NCBI GenBank assembly: GCA_963922865.1
Contig: CAWUJK010000007.1
Location: forward strand, 1 to 40,905
DNA: 40,905 bases
From: CAWUJK01 sp963922865
Lineage (GTDB): Bacteria > Patescibacteriota > Gracilibacteria > BD1-5 > UBA6164
Direction of reading: 5' to 3'
Of the stretch, positions 1 to 10,723 are shown one piece after another (position 1 is the stretch's first letter; each line of letters opens with the position of its first letter). The position numbers were made by a program, and so were the translations under genes. Under the pieces are notes generated by a model that saw only the letters and a program-made list of their open reading frames with translations, did not search any database and was not told where the DNA came from.

Positions 1-1
1 T

Positions 2-253
2 ATTACAAATGATATGGAAAATATAACAGAATACTATATTGTTGAGTCAAAATGAGAAAAAATACCAACAAAAATGGCTGGAGTTTTCTGTGAATCTTTC
101 GTAGATGGAAAATGGGTAGCAAATTATTTTCTCAAACCACAACAAATACCAGATAATTGGTTTTCAGTAGATAAAGATACATTTAATGAAAAAATAGATT
201 CTATACAAAGTTTGATTGAGTCTGTTAAATCAGATATAAAAACAGAATCTTAA
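2..253 (+). CDS. Unknown protein, 3' end only
   Basis: An open frame enters from the left edge and stops at TAA 251-253, giving about 83 residues with one internal TGA read as Gly. The tail is mixed polar and aromatic, followed by a helical, Lys/Asp/Ser-rich end. I see no signal peptide, membrane segment or known motif in what is present, and the start lies outside the window. The stop codon sits inside an intrinsic terminator, so this gene ends its transcript and is not in an operon with the next one. Function unknown. Confidence 0.7.
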
Positions 254-269
254 AAAGATTAGATTTTTT
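246..269 (+). terminator. Intrinsic terminator after the partial gene
   Basis: A 6-bp stem (AATCTT 246-251, AAGATT 255-260) with a 3-nt loop is followed by a T-run at 264-269. It overlaps the stop codon of the upstream gene. Confidence 0.5.
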
Positions 270-305
270 ATGTTTTTGTTTGTTTTTATTTATTATAAGT
301 TAAGC

Positions 306-344
306 ACTTGAATATTTTTCAAAAATCAGTATAATATTATTATA
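306..344 (+). repeat. 39-bp direct repeat, copy 1
   Basis: These 39 bases are identical to 1239-1277 and contain a complete promoter. Both copies sit just upstream of a gene on the plus strand. Confidence 0.85.
308..335 (+). promoter_or_regulatory. Sigma-70-like promoter (copy 1 of a duplicated element)
   Basis: The -35 box TTGAAT (308-313) and the -10 box TATAAT (330-335) are separated by 16 nt, and the start codon of the HD-domain gene lies 32 nt downstream. The whole 39-bp sequence at 306-344 is repeated exactly at 1239-1277. Confidence 0.7.
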
Positions 345-367
345 GTTCTAAATATAAATAAAACATT

Positions 368-1180
368 ATGAACAATAATATGAAACCAAATAATGATAAC
401 CAATTAGACGCTCAAACTATTTCTTGAATGAAGCAAGCCTTTATTTCTTGATATGATTGAGATTCTACTCCTGAACAAAAGCAATTTTTTGAAAAACAAA
501 GAATAGAAAAAATTAAAAACACCTATAAAGAATTATCACAAAATATTTTAGTGGAAGAACAAACTTTCTCTATAGCTATAGAAAATAATGAAAATATTCA
601 AAAAGCATTTAGTGATGCTGAAATATTTTATGGCGGTCTAAAAAGAAAAATATCATGAAAACCATATGTAAAACACCCTATATCAGTAGCTAAAATAATT
701 AGTTGTGTCACACAAGATGAAAAAACTATTATTTGATGATTATTTCATGATGTAATAGAAGATGTTGAAAAAGGTGAGGAAAAGATGATAAAAAAGTGAT
801 ACAATGATGATATAATAAATTTAGTAAAGTTAGCATCAGAAAAAGATAAAAGTCTATCTTGGGAAGAAAGAAAAAAATGATATATTGAAAATATAAAGAA
901 TTTAGAACCTACATCACTGATTATATCATTATGAGATAAAATTGCTAATCTAAGAGATATGATATACCATTTAGAGAAAGATTGAATTTGAATTTTTGAT
1001 CATTTTAATGCCTGAAAAGAAGCTAAAGAAGATATTTTATTTAAATATTCTATCGCAATACATGAATCTATGAAAAAAATAGAAGATATAAATATGAAAA
1101 ATAAAGTTGAAAAACTATACGATGAATTAATTTGACTTATGGCTTATTTTTCTTTATTGATTGAAGAAAAATCTTTATAA
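368..1180 (+). CDS. HD-domain phosphohydrolase, SpoT-hydrolase-like
   Basis: A 270-residue protein read with TGA as Gly. The centre has the metal-binding pattern of the HD superfamily: His103 in KHPISVA, His127-Asp128 in GGLFHDVIEDV and a later GDKIANLRDM segment that supplies the last Asp. This arrangement, with the DKIANL-type final motif, matches the (p)ppGpp hydrolase half of RelA/SpoT and small alarmone hydrolases. No synthetase, TGS or ACT domain is present, so degradation of (p)ppGpp or a similar nucleotide is the likely activity. About 75 N-terminal residues and a helical C-terminus are unassigned. It follows its own promoter (308-335). The start is the first ATG; an in-frame ATG four codons later is possible. 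Family assignment is firm, substrate is inferred. Confidence 0.8.
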
Positions 1181-1238
1181 TTATTTTAGATTAATATAGA
1201 TATCAAAAAAATTAATCTTTAACTCTTATTTTATTCAT

Positions 1239-1277
1239 ACTTGAATATTTTTCAAAAATCAGTATAATATTATTATA
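1239..1277 (+). repeat. 39-bp direct repeat, copy 2
   Basis: Exact copy of 306-344 including both promoter boxes. The sequences flanking the two copies differ, apart from a loosely similar A/T-rich stretch downstream. Confidence 0.85.
1241..1268 (+). promoter_or_regulatory. Sigma-70-like promoter (copy 2)
   Basis: TTGAAT 1241-1246, a 16-nt spacer and TATAAT 1263-1268. Transcription would start near 1275 and cross about 110 nt of structured leader before the ATG at 1386. Confidence 0.7.
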
Positions 1278-1350
1278 AGCTTAAGTATAAATTAATAAAT
1301 TAAGTCTTAATTTATACATAAAATTTGATTTTTTTTGGTAAATATGAGAA

Positions 1351-1385
1351 AATAATAGCATACTAATTAAAAGCTATTATTTTTT
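1351..1385 (+). terminator. Terminator or attenuator directly before a start codon
   Basis: A perfect 9-bp stem (AATAATAGC 1351-1359, GCTATTATT 1373-1381) with a 13-nt loop runs into T's ending one base before the ATG at 1386. A second possible hairpin lies just upstream in the same leader. A three-codon ORF (ATG AGA AAA TAA, 1344-1355) overlaps the left arm. The leader may be attenuated, or it may be a separate short RNA. Confidence 0.6.
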
Positions 1386-2600
1386 ATGAAAAAATTATTT
1401 TTATTATTGTTTATCATAATTTCAATTTGATTAAATAGTTCAGTCTCAGCATTAGAAACTATATACTGATGATGACCAAATAACTGAACTGATTGTTGAA
1501 ACTCAAAAGTACCTAAAGATGCTGATACCTATAAATCATGAAGTTCTTATACTTGTGTAAGCCATAATTATTATCCAACTTGAGATTACTACAAAAATAC
1601 ATCAAAAAATTCTATGACTATGTGTAATTGAGAAGACAGAGCGGTTTGAAAAAGCTGAACAAAACTAAGATGTAGAAAATATGATGATGTTAAACCAGAT
1701 AGCGTATCAATAAGCTATGATTTATGAGCGATACAACAGTGAAGTTATGATATAACAGTAAAAGCAAAAGATAATTGATGAAGTAATCTAAAGAAAATAT
1801 CCATATATGAAAATGATAACTGAAGTTGGAATTCAACCCCTATAAAAACTTGGGACAATATAAATATATGAAATAACATAGTAACAAAAACATATAAAAA
1901 AACTAATGCAAACAATTGACATAGATATAAATACAAGGCAATAGTTTATGATTATGCAAATCATTCTGTTATGATTGAAAAACCAGATATCATAAGAGTA
2001 ATAAAAGAATTAGAGTTAGAAGACAATGACAATTATGTGAGAAAAAACATAAATTGAATAATATATCCTAAATACAATAAAAATATTTTTTGGAATAATC
2101 ATAAGATAGAAGATTATATAAATAAAAACCCGAACAATACAGATAATTTTAACGTAAAACTATGAGATGTCGACAATTGATTTTTAAATATGGAGTTAAA
2201 TGGTAATGCTCAACTAAAAATAATAAGAATAAATAAAGATAGATATAAAAATTTTAAAGAATTTGAGAAAACACTAATTTTGACTTGAACTATAAATGCT
2301 TGAAATGGTTACATAAAAAGTAACTCAGGGGCATTAGAAATAAGTAATAATATTTGAGAAGCCTATAGTTTTAATTTCAAAACACACGATTATATATTAA
2401 TGCTTGAAAATCTTGATGAAAATAATATGATTAAATACAATATAAATTGAACAAATCATGATTGAAAATGAATATATATAAACCCCATAAATGACTCAAA
2501 TACAAATCAAAAATGATTCAAAATACTTGGATATGATATTATAATAAACAATAGATGAAACATAATGTGAAAAATGCTTGAAATGGTATGAAAAAAATAA
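1386..2600 (+). CDS. Secreted protein with Cys-rich N-terminus and Ig-like middle
   Basis: A 404-residue protein. Residues 1-22 form a typical Sec signal peptide (MKK, a hydrophobic core of Leu/Phe/Ile, then a small-residue cleavage region SVSALE). The mature N-terminus is rich in Gly, Asn, Ser and Cys (Cys spread over the first 90 residues). It is followed by a beta-rich stretch beginning PDSVSISY that looks like an Ig-like or fibronectin-like bacterial surface module. The C-terminal 200 residues are Asn/Ile/Lys-rich and unassigned. There is no LPXTG-like anchor or C-terminal membrane segment. It is probably released or surface-associated. It is preceded by a structured leader and followed by a strong terminator, so it is likely monocistronic. 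The exact family is unknown. Confidence 0.75.
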
Positions 2601-2627
2601 AAAAATCTAGATAATCTAGATTTTTTT
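2601..2627 (+). terminator. Intrinsic terminator
   Basis: The inverted repeat AAAAATCTAGA (2601-2611) / TCTAGATTTTT (2615-2625) with a 3-nt loop and T-run follows the stop of the secreted protein. Confidence 0.8.
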
Positions 2628-2681
2628 ATTATAGTGTGTAGAAATAAATAAAATATTTTAAAAGTTTATCATAAAATTAAT

Positions 2682-3152
2682 ATGCTAAAAATAGAGATTT
2701 GAAAAAATAATACTATACTTAGACAAATAAGTGAAAAAATAAAAGAATTTGAGCTGAAAAAATATGTAAAACTTTGAAAAGAGATGATAAAATACATAAA
2801 AAACCCTGATAATAAATGAGTATGACTTGCTGCTCCTCAAGTATGATATAATAAAAGAATTATAGTTGTGAGTCTTCTAAAAGATCGGGATGATACAAAC
2901 TATTCAACTATAATAATGATCAACCCAGAAATTATAAAGCATTCTCAAACAAAGAATAAAGATATAGAATGATGTCTTTCTCTACCTTGAGAAAAGGGTA
3001 AAGTAGAAAGATATTCTAGCATAAAAATACAATATTTAGACGAAAAAGCAAAAAAGAAAATTTTGCTTTTACAATGACTTTCAGCTAGAATAGTACAACA
3101 TGAAATAGATCATCTAGATTGAATACTTTTCACTGATATATTAACTACATAA
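2682..3152 (+). CDS. def: Peptide deformylase
   Basis: A 156-residue protein with all three deformylase motifs: GVGLAAPQVG (motif 1), EGCLSLPG (motif 2, Cys metal ligand) and QHEIDHLDGILF (motif 3, HExxH). It removes the formyl group from the N-terminal Met of new proteins in the cytoplasm. Several glycines of motifs 1 and 2 are encoded by TGA, a clear demonstration of the recoding. Length is usual for the family. The ATG at 2682 leaves the standard short N-terminal extension before the first motif. It converges with engB, with 6 nt between the two stop codons. No fmt gene is seen in the window. Confidence 0.95.
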
Positions 3153-3158
3153 GAATCT

Positions 3159-3746
3159 TTATTTATCTTCCAAAGATAAAGAAAGTTCTCTAAAAAGTTC
3201 AGAAACTCCAGTTTTTTTATGGGATGAGACTGGAATTATTTTTTGTCAAAAAAGCTCTTTTTGGACATGCATTTTTGATTTTAAAAGCTCTGATCTACTC
3301 AATCTATCAGTTTTTGATAAAACTATAACTACTGCTAAATCAAGACTCTGAATATAATTAAACATTTCTATATCTTTTGATTGAAGTCATATTTTTGAAT
3401 CAACTAGAAGTACAACTTTTTTTATAAATCAAGCTCTTTCTGATATATACCATGAATTTAGAGCATCAAGTTTTTCAAGAACATGTTTTCAAAGCTTTGC
3501 AAAACCATATCAAGGTAAATCTGTGAAATAATATTTATTGTTAACCAAAAAAAGGTTAGCTGTTTTTGTTTTACCAGCTTTACTACTAGTTTTTACTAAA
3601 TCTTTTTTATTAAATAAGCTGTTCATAATACTAGACTTCCCTACATTTGACCTTCAAATAAATATAATCTCTCTTTTTTTATCAAAAATAACTTTATTGT
3701 CATCTATAAACACAGATTTTATAAATTTAACATCTTTTATCTTCAT
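3159..3746 (-). CDS. engB: Ribosome-biogenesis GTPase EngB (YsxC)
   Basis: A 195-residue GTPase with the complete EngB motif set: G1 GRSNVGKSS, a G2-like KAGKTKT, G3 DLPGYG, the DSKIGL helix, G4 LSKTD and G5 SSHKKTG. EngB acts in assembly of the large ribosomal subunit. Several P-loop and switch glycines are TGA codons. The start ATG 3744-3746 gives the usual N-terminal extension of about 25 residues before the P-loop. It lies on the strand opposite to its neighbours, converging with def and diverging from the membrane protein at 3820. The 73 nt between the two divergent starts must hold both promoters. Confidence 0.95.
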
Positions 3747-3819
3747 TTATTTTGATTAATTGCTTAAAATATGTTATTATTATAGTGAAAAAATTAAAAA
3801 GTAAATTTTAAAAAATTAA

Positions 3820-5019
3820 ATGATAGTTGACAATAAAGCCAATGAACAAAAAATAAAAAATAATGCAATAATTGCATATCTTTTTATATTTGCAAACATA
3901 TTGTTTTTATTTAGTAAAAATAATGTATTTTTAAATAATGATTTTGTAAAATCTCATACAAAAACTGCTATTTTGATACATGCTTGATTTTTAGTAAATA
4001 CAGTAGTATTTGCATATTTTTGATTAGGTTTAAGTGGTAAGTTTATTGGATATTCATTAAGTGATATAATAGCAATTGTAATTTATTTACCACTTTTTAC
4101 ATTGATGGTTATATGAATTTACAAAGCCTACAATAATGAAATTTTTAAATTATGAGAAACGATAAAATACAATCAAAAAAGTAAAAAGCTCCTAGATATT
4201 ACTCTTGATGGAGGCTTTAGTGAAAAAGATAAAATAACAATAATTTTATCTAAAATACCATTTATATGATTTTTAATATATCCAAAATATAAGCAAAATA
4301 AACTAATATGAAATAACACAAAAATAAATTTGTACACAACTATATTAATAATAAGCTTATATATATTTTGAAATCCAAACTTAGCTAATTTATTATTACT
4401 TTTTTATATAATATTTATAGTTTTTATCAGTATAAATTTATTTATAAAAAATGAAGTTATAAACATAAGTGCTAATAAAATACCAAATGTTTATGAAATA
4501 CTAATTTATGTAAAAACTTTTAAAGTTTATATATGAAATTACTTCAGTTCAAAAAAAGATTTTCTTGAATTTGAAGAATTATTAAAACAAATACAGGCAA
4601 AAGAAAACAAAGCTCAAGAACTTGAAAATAAAAAACTAGATAAACTAAAGCAGTTCAAACTACCTAAATATATAATATATACTCCTATATTAAATCTAAT
4701 TTGCTTATTTGATATCAATTCAAAACAAAAGTTTCACATAATAAATTGAGTAATGATATCCATTATTTTTATAGTATTGGCTAGTTTTTATTCAATTGAT
4801 AATAAATACCAACTATTCATATTTATACCTCTAGTATTTGCTATATGAAACTTAAATGCAAAAATAATGAACTACAAAATACCTTTTTTATATGATATTT
4901 ATGAGTTTTTTATATGAATAAAAAATTATCTACTTGAAATCATAGATAAAATAAAAAAGATAAAAAATACTAAAAAAGAAGTAAAACTAAAAGTTGCTGA
5001 TAAAGATAAAAAATCTTAA
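3820..5019 (+). CDS. Multi-pass membrane protein
   Basis: A 399-residue protein with many hydrophobic segments: two or three in residues 15-110, two around 150-210 and two around 310-350. Between these lies a charged helical stretch (about residues 245-285, rich in Glu, Lys and Gln), and the tail is strongly basic. The first 110 residues (AYLFIFAN, then KSHTKTAILIHAGF) resemble small DUF4870/Tic20-like membrane domains, in which an SHxKxA helix precedes a TM helix. That resemblance is by eye only. There is no signal peptide beyond the first TM and no catalytic motif. It is followed by an unusually long palindromic terminator shared with the RND gene. Function unknown. Confidence 0.7.
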
Positions 5020-5042
5020 AATAAACAAAAAATATCTCTAAG

Positions 5043-5088
5043 ATAATAAAAAAAGTGAAATAGCATGCTATTTCACTTTTTTTATTAT
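5043..5088. terminator. Bidirectional terminator, 46-bp perfect palindrome
   Basis: Bases 5043-5088 form a perfect palindrome centred on GCATGC (5063-5068), with A-runs on the left and T-runs on the right. It lies between two convergent genes and can end transcription from both sides. It overlaps the stop codon of the RND transporter gene. Confidence 0.85.
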
Positions 5089-8000
5089 TTTTTTCATCTA
5101 AGTACAAAAAGTTGGTACAGTACAGGCACAACTACAAGTGTCATAAAACTTCATACAAACAAACCAAATATTATAGTGAATCATAATCATGCCCAAAATT
5201 CATCTTGAAGTGCTAATGGTAATACACCAAATACTGTTGTAAGTGTAGTTACAATTATTGGTTGTAGTCTAGATTTTCAAGCAACTATTACTTGCTCTAT
5301 ATAGCTTATATTTTCATTAGTAGAATCGTTAAGTTTACTTTTTATTTGTTTATTGATTCTATCAATTAATATAATTGCGTCATTTACTACTATTCAAGTA
5401 AGTGCTATAAATCAAATACCAAAGGGCATAGAATATGGGTTTCAAGTTATAAATAATCAAATGTTAACTCAAAGTAATGCTAGTATTATAGAATATAAAA
5501 CTATGGCTGGTTGTCCAAAACTGTTAAATTGAAAAACTAATATAGAAAATATTAAAAACATTGCTATAAACAAAGATTTAAAAGTGGAAATAATTAGTTC
5601 TTTATTTTCTTCACCTTCTCAAGATTTTATAAAAGATATGCCTTGCGGATAATCATAATTTTTTGCAAATTCATCAAGTTTTGGTTGTATATCTGTTGGT
5701 AGGAGTCATTTTTTTATTTCTGATCATACTGAAATAACAATTTTTCAATCAACTCTTCATATATTGTTAACAGATTTTTTAAAATCAAATTTTGCAAAAT
5801 CTCAAACTCTTACTTTTCAGACTCTTGTATTTACAATAAGATTAGATATATCTTCTGGATTTAAAAAATCTTCAAATTCTTTAAATGATACAATTATTTC
5901 ATTATCTTCCAATCATTGTTTTATAGATCATGCTGTTATTCAGTTGGTATAAAAATATATTTCATTTAATATATCATTACTTGTTAAACCAATACTTGAA
6001 AGTTTTTGTTTATCAAATTCAAATACAAATTGTCCAGGAGCATTGCTAGAACTAGAATTTACATTTTTTGTTCAATATAGATTTTTTAAATAATTTTCAA
6101 AATCTTCAGATACTTCTCTTAATAAATCAAAATTTTTTCACGAATTAGCAACGAGTTTGATTCATACAGCTGATCATGTTGGTGGTCATCATTTCAAACT
6201 GGCAATAGTTATTTCAAGTCATTCTCATCTCAAATATCATATCTTTTCTTCTAATTTTTCTTCAAGCTCCAAAGCAGATAAAAGTCATTTTTTTTCTCTT
6301 ATTTCTTTACTTAATAAGTCTATATAGACGCTTATATTATTAGAATCAACTGTTATAGAATAAACTTTAATTTCTTGTGTTTTGCTTAATATAGTTTCAA
6401 TATCATCTATATATTTTTTCATAAAATCTTCTCATGCTCAGGTTTTTCATTTTATATCTATATTTATAACTCATTGATCTGATCAAGGGAAAAGTGTAAA
6501 ACCAATTTTTGGTGCCAAGAATACAAAGCTTAAAATAAGTAGTAGTATAGGTAGAAAAACTAATGATAGTTTATAAAAAAGCTTAGAAAAAACTTTTAAA
6601 AGCACTTTTTCATAAGTGTTTCCAAGAAAAAGCAGGAATTTTTCTCTTAGGGATAATTTTTCATGTGTTATTTCTAATCTATTTTTTCTATCTAGTTCTA
6701 AAAGTTTCAAGTCATCTTGTCTCATATTTTTTTCTATGTTTTGTTCTTTGTAAAATGTATTTTTATGTTTTTGGATTTTTACAAAAAGTGCTGATGCTAT
6801 TGTCAAAGATAAAAATAGGGCTGCTACTAATGTTATAAAAACAGTTATGGGTATAAAAGAAAGAAATTTTCAAACTATTCAAGGAAGAAAAATAAGTGGT
6901 AAAAAAGCTACTAGTGTTGTTGATGTTCAGCTTATAAGTGGTGATTTAAAATCCCTAATTGCTAACATTATCGCTGATTTTCTACTAAATCAAATTTTCA
7001 TTTTTTCACTTGCTCATTCAACTATTACTATAACAGTGTCTATTGCTATTCAAAGTGTCAAAACTAGAGAAAAATTAGTGAGAAAATTCATACTCAATCA
7101 AATAGAATCAAGTACTATAAAGGTTATAAAAAATGCTAATGGTATTAAAAGTGAGGCTATAATTCATTCTGTAAATCATACAAAAAATAATATAGTTATA
7201 AAAACAAGTATTATAGTGGTTAGGGCTGTTTTTCAAAGGGTTTGATAATCTTCTATGATGTTTTCACCCATATCTTTTGAATATGATACATTGAGTCACT
7301 TAAATTCAGCATTATTTTTTATTAAATCTTCCAAGGCTTTTTTTGATTCTTTGGAAGATTTAAAAACATTTGTTCAGCTAGATTTATTAAAAATAAGTGA
7401 TACATAATTTTGTCATGATTTATTATAAAATCATAATCTTTTAATACTGTCTCATGGATATAGTGTTTCAAATTCAGCAATATCTGATAGTTTTACTGTA
7501 GATACTCAATCACTTGTTATAGTTATATTTTTTAAATCTTTGATTGATGATAGTTCTCAATTGAATCTAAAATCATAGCTAAGTTCTCAAACTTGGTAGT
7601 TTCATATTGGAAAGTCTTTATTGTTTGCTTTTATTTTATTTGCTATGTCTACTATGCTTAAACCTAAAAGTTCTACTTTTGATTTAGATAGTAATACTTT
7701 TATGTCATAATCATTATTTCATTTTGTAGAACTTCTTCATCTTAATTTGATTGTTCATCAAACGTCTATACTTGATACACCGGGTATAGAATCAAGTTGG
7801 TTTGCTATACTTTTAGCTTTTTTCATCAGACTAAAATCATCAAATTTATTACTATCTCAATATATCAAAGCTTCGTATAATAGAGTGTTGTTTGAACTGA
7901 TTTCTATTACATTTGGATCATTTGCGTCTTCTGGAAGTTTTAAATTGTCAATCTTATCTTTTATATCTGTTAATAAATCTCTAGTATTAACTCAGGTATC

Positions 8001-8291
8001 AAGTTCAACAGATACTATTGAACTTCAAACACTTGATGTTGATGTTATTTTTTTTATTCATTCTAAATTTTCTATTTCTTTTTCTATTTCATCAGTTATT
8101 AGACTATCCATAAGTACAGGTGCAACTCAAGGATAGCTTACAGATATATTTATTATTCCAAATTTTATATCTGGGCTTGATTCTTTAGGTATTGAGTATA
8201 AAGAAAAAATTCAAGCGATTATTATAAGTGCTATAAGTAGAAAGCTTGTTCTTATATTTTTAAGCCAGAAGTAAAAAAAACCATTTTGCAT
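5085..8291 (-). CDS. RND-family efflux transporter permease
   Basis: A 1068-residue protein, the usual length for AcrB/MexB-type pumps. The N-terminus has a single TM helix, then IPKESSPDI and VSYPGVAP, the standard start of the first porter domain. A TM bundle follows from about residue 345. The second half repeats this plan, and the C-terminus ends in VPVLYQLFVLRG, as in the family. In TM4 the proton-relay region reads GIAIDTVIVIVEG: Asp418 matches the first relay Asp, but the second is Thr419. ATG 8289-8291 lies one base after the TAG of the adaptor gene, so the two are cotranscribed and likely coupled. The substrate (drug, lipid or peptide) cannot be told. No outer-membrane TolC-like gene is present here. 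Confidence 0.93.
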
Positions 8292-8292
8292 A

Positions 8293-10194
8293 CTATTTTC
8301 TTATTTTTATATTAAATTTATTTTCATCATATCTAGATATATCGTTTGTAATAACTTCTAAATCATTACAAATTTCTTCTTCTAAATTTACACATCAAAC
8401 TATTTCTACTTTGTCATTGTAAAAATCTCAAATTTTTACCAAAATTTTTTCTAGGCTAGCAACTTCTTCTCAAGATTTAGATTTAGAGTAAGCTCATAAA
8501 ACATTTATTTCTCAAACTTTTTCTTTTTTTATTTTTAAACTACTAAGTGCTAAAAGTTTTTTATCAAGAGATATTGGTATAAATACATCTACTATATTTC
8601 AAGATATATTTACTTTAGAGTATATATTTATTTTTGCTTTGTAGTTCAAATTTTCATCAGCTATTTTTGATATAGAATTAATGCTTCAACTCAAACTTTT
8701 TCATAAATAGTCAATCCTAACTTCATCTCAAGGTTGGATCAAAGATATCTCAGAAAAATTTAGTCAAATTTCTATTTCATTTGTTCAAAGGGATGAAATT
8801 TTCATAAGTGGTGTTCATATAGAAACATCTTGTCATTCGTCAACCAATATGTCAGATACAACTCCATTTATAGGTGATGATACAAAAAGTTTTGAATATT
8901 GTTTTCAGGCAAGGGATTTAGAGTTTTTTGCAACGTTTATAGAGTTTTTTAATTGTTTTAAGGTAATTTCTCTAGTTTTTTTAGCGTTTTCTAAGTTTAA
9001 TTTTGATGTTTTTAAAGATAATAGGCTATTATTCAAAGATTTTTCAGAGTCTAGCAATATTTTATTATAATTTACTCTTGAAGAGTCTGCTGATAATTCT
9101 AGGGTTTTTTTCAATGCTTGCTCATTATTTTTATAGGTATTTAAAAACTCTCTTAAGCTGGATTTAAAGGATAAAAATGAGTTGTAGTTATTTTGGAGTT
9201 GTGTTTGATATGTATTTATGGTTGATTTATAGGAATCAATCTGAGTTCTTGAAAAATAAACATTTTCTATGGAATTGTCTAATACTTTTTCTAAATCATC
9301 AAAAAAGCTAATAGCTTTAGGATATCAAATTTCTCAAATCTCAAAAAATTGCTCAAGTTTATTTATATCTAGTTCTTGAGAATTTATACTATCAAGTTTA
9401 TTTTTTTTAAAATCAATTATATCAAGAAGTGAATTTTGTGTATTTTTAAGAAAGGTACTATTTTTAACTCAAAGGTAATTTTCAAAACTATTATTTCTAT
9501 CTTTATTAAGTTTTGTTACTCATAGTAATCAATCAGAAAAATCTATCATATCAACAAATATATTTTTTAGTGATAGATAATTATTTCTTGAACTCAATTC
9601 AAAGCTTTTTATTTTTTCTTGGTTTGAATTTAAAAGGTTATCATAATCAAGTTTGGCTTTGGATATGAATCAACTTCATGAATTATTTCAAGACAAAGAA
9701 TTATCTAGGTTTATTTTAGCTAATTTTATATCTTGTTTCAATTTTTTTTCTAGTATTTCATGGTCTTTTTTCTGTCTAGATAAAGCTATTTGAAAATCAC
9801 TAACTTGTTTGTCTAATATTATTTTGTTTTGCTCATAATTTAATATAGAGCTTTCAAGTGATAAATTGGTTTTTTCTAAATTAAGTCAATAGTTTGAAAC
9901 ATTATCAAAAAGCTTAATAAGATTTTTTCATACATAAATATTATCTCAAAACTTAACTTGTATATTTCAAACTCTACCTGATGCTTTTGAAGATAGTATT
10001 ATATCTTGGCTTGGTTTTATTTTTCAGGTTTTTTTGATTTCATAAGATCCTGAAAAACTTGAAAGTTTTTTAGTTTCTACAAAAAAGTCTTGTTTTTTTA
10101 AGGATTCAGGTTTTTTATTTTTTTCTTCTTTGGAGGAACATGAAATAACTAAAAGTGATAAAAATAAAAATGCTAGTATTTTTTTAATTTTCAT
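8293..10194 (-). CDS. Lipoprotein RND adaptor (membrane-fusion protein, HlyD-like)
   Basis: A 633-residue protein. Residues 1-19 are a lipoprotein signal with lipobox VIS-Cys19. A first lipoyl half follows (SSKASGRVGNIQV, GDNIYVGKNL), then a very long charged, helical hairpin of roughly 300 residues. The second lipoyl half (SPINGVVSDILVDEGQDVSIGTPL broken over residues ~390-415) and a beta-barrel segment with QPGDEV complete the order expected of RND adaptors. Typical adaptors have 350-450 residues; the extra length is in the coiled-coil hairpin. It is the first gene of the adaptor-pump pair and ends with TAG one base before the pump's ATG. The lipid anchor would hold it to the outer face of the cytoplasmic membrane. 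Confidence 0.9.
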
Positions 10195-10274
10195 AAATTG
10201 TTTATATATATTAAATTGTTTTATAAACTTGTGTCTTTTTATACTTATTTTAATAGAAAGTATATTTGTTTAAT

Positions 10275-10302
10275 ATTGTATTTTTTTGTTTTGAAAAAGC
10301 AA
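10275..10302 (-). promoter_or_regulatory. Possible promoter of the adaptor-pump pair
   Basis: On the minus strand TTGCTT (10297-10302) and TACAAT (10275-10280) are 16 nt apart, about 80 nt upstream of the adaptor ATG. The match is moderate and the background is AT-rich. Confidence 0.35.
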
Positions 10303-10439
10303 AGTTTTATTGTTAAGATTTAAGTGAAATTATAAAAAACAATATGGTCTACTCTTTTGTATTTTTATTAATTTTCAATGTCTGAAAATATTTTTCTAAA
10401 ATTAAATTCATTTATTAAATTTTAATTGTTATTCAATGT

Positions 10440-10720
10440 TTAAATTCTCTTAGTTTGTCTCTCAATTTCTCTAATCAAAAATATAAACTCCCCCTGCTCG
10501 TTCCTCACTTTCCCCCTCATTTGAGGGGGACTAAGGGGGAGATTATTAATAATACTTGGTTTAATAGATGTGTAGTCTTTTTTTAATTTTCGCAAAATAT
10601 CTTTCACTTTTTCCAATCTTTTAGTGTAGTTTTCATCATTGTTTATTTTTAGTTTCTATTTTGATCTATTAAATTTGTAGATTTGTCAGTTATTAGTTTC
10701 TACTTTTGATAGTTTTAAAA
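10440..10720 (-). pseudogene. Decayed fragment related to the C-terminus of the 1338-aa secreted protein
   Basis: Read in one minus-strand frame, this stretch gives LSKVETNNGQIYKF, then a stop (TAG 10656-10658), then KINNDENYTKRLEKVKDILRKLKK. These match two separate parts of the large protein encoded at 12641-16657 (LSNIETNSGQIDEF and KINNDEDSSKRLEKV). The second part also matches the helix shared by the two small paralogues just upstream. The frame continues through a GC-rich hairpin element and stops at TAA 10440-10442. It has no start codon and joins non-adjacent parts of the parent, so it is a recombination remnant. Confidence 0.7.
10488..10541. repeat. GC-rich nested inverted-repeat element
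   Basis: Outer arms CTCCCCC (10488-10494) and GGGGGAG (10535-10541) enclose an inner hairpin TCCCCCTCA/TGAGGGGGA (10511-10530) with a 2-nt loop. The block is far richer in GC than anything around it. It lies within the decayed fragment and stays in frame with it. It looks like a small REP- or MITE-like dispersed repeat; only one copy is in the window. Confidence 0.7.
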
Positions 10721-10723
10721 TGT

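Noticed and set aside
6847..8136. Two plus-strand open frames of about 130 residues
   Set aside because: They are antisense shadows of the RND transporter, whose motifs are clear on the minus strand.
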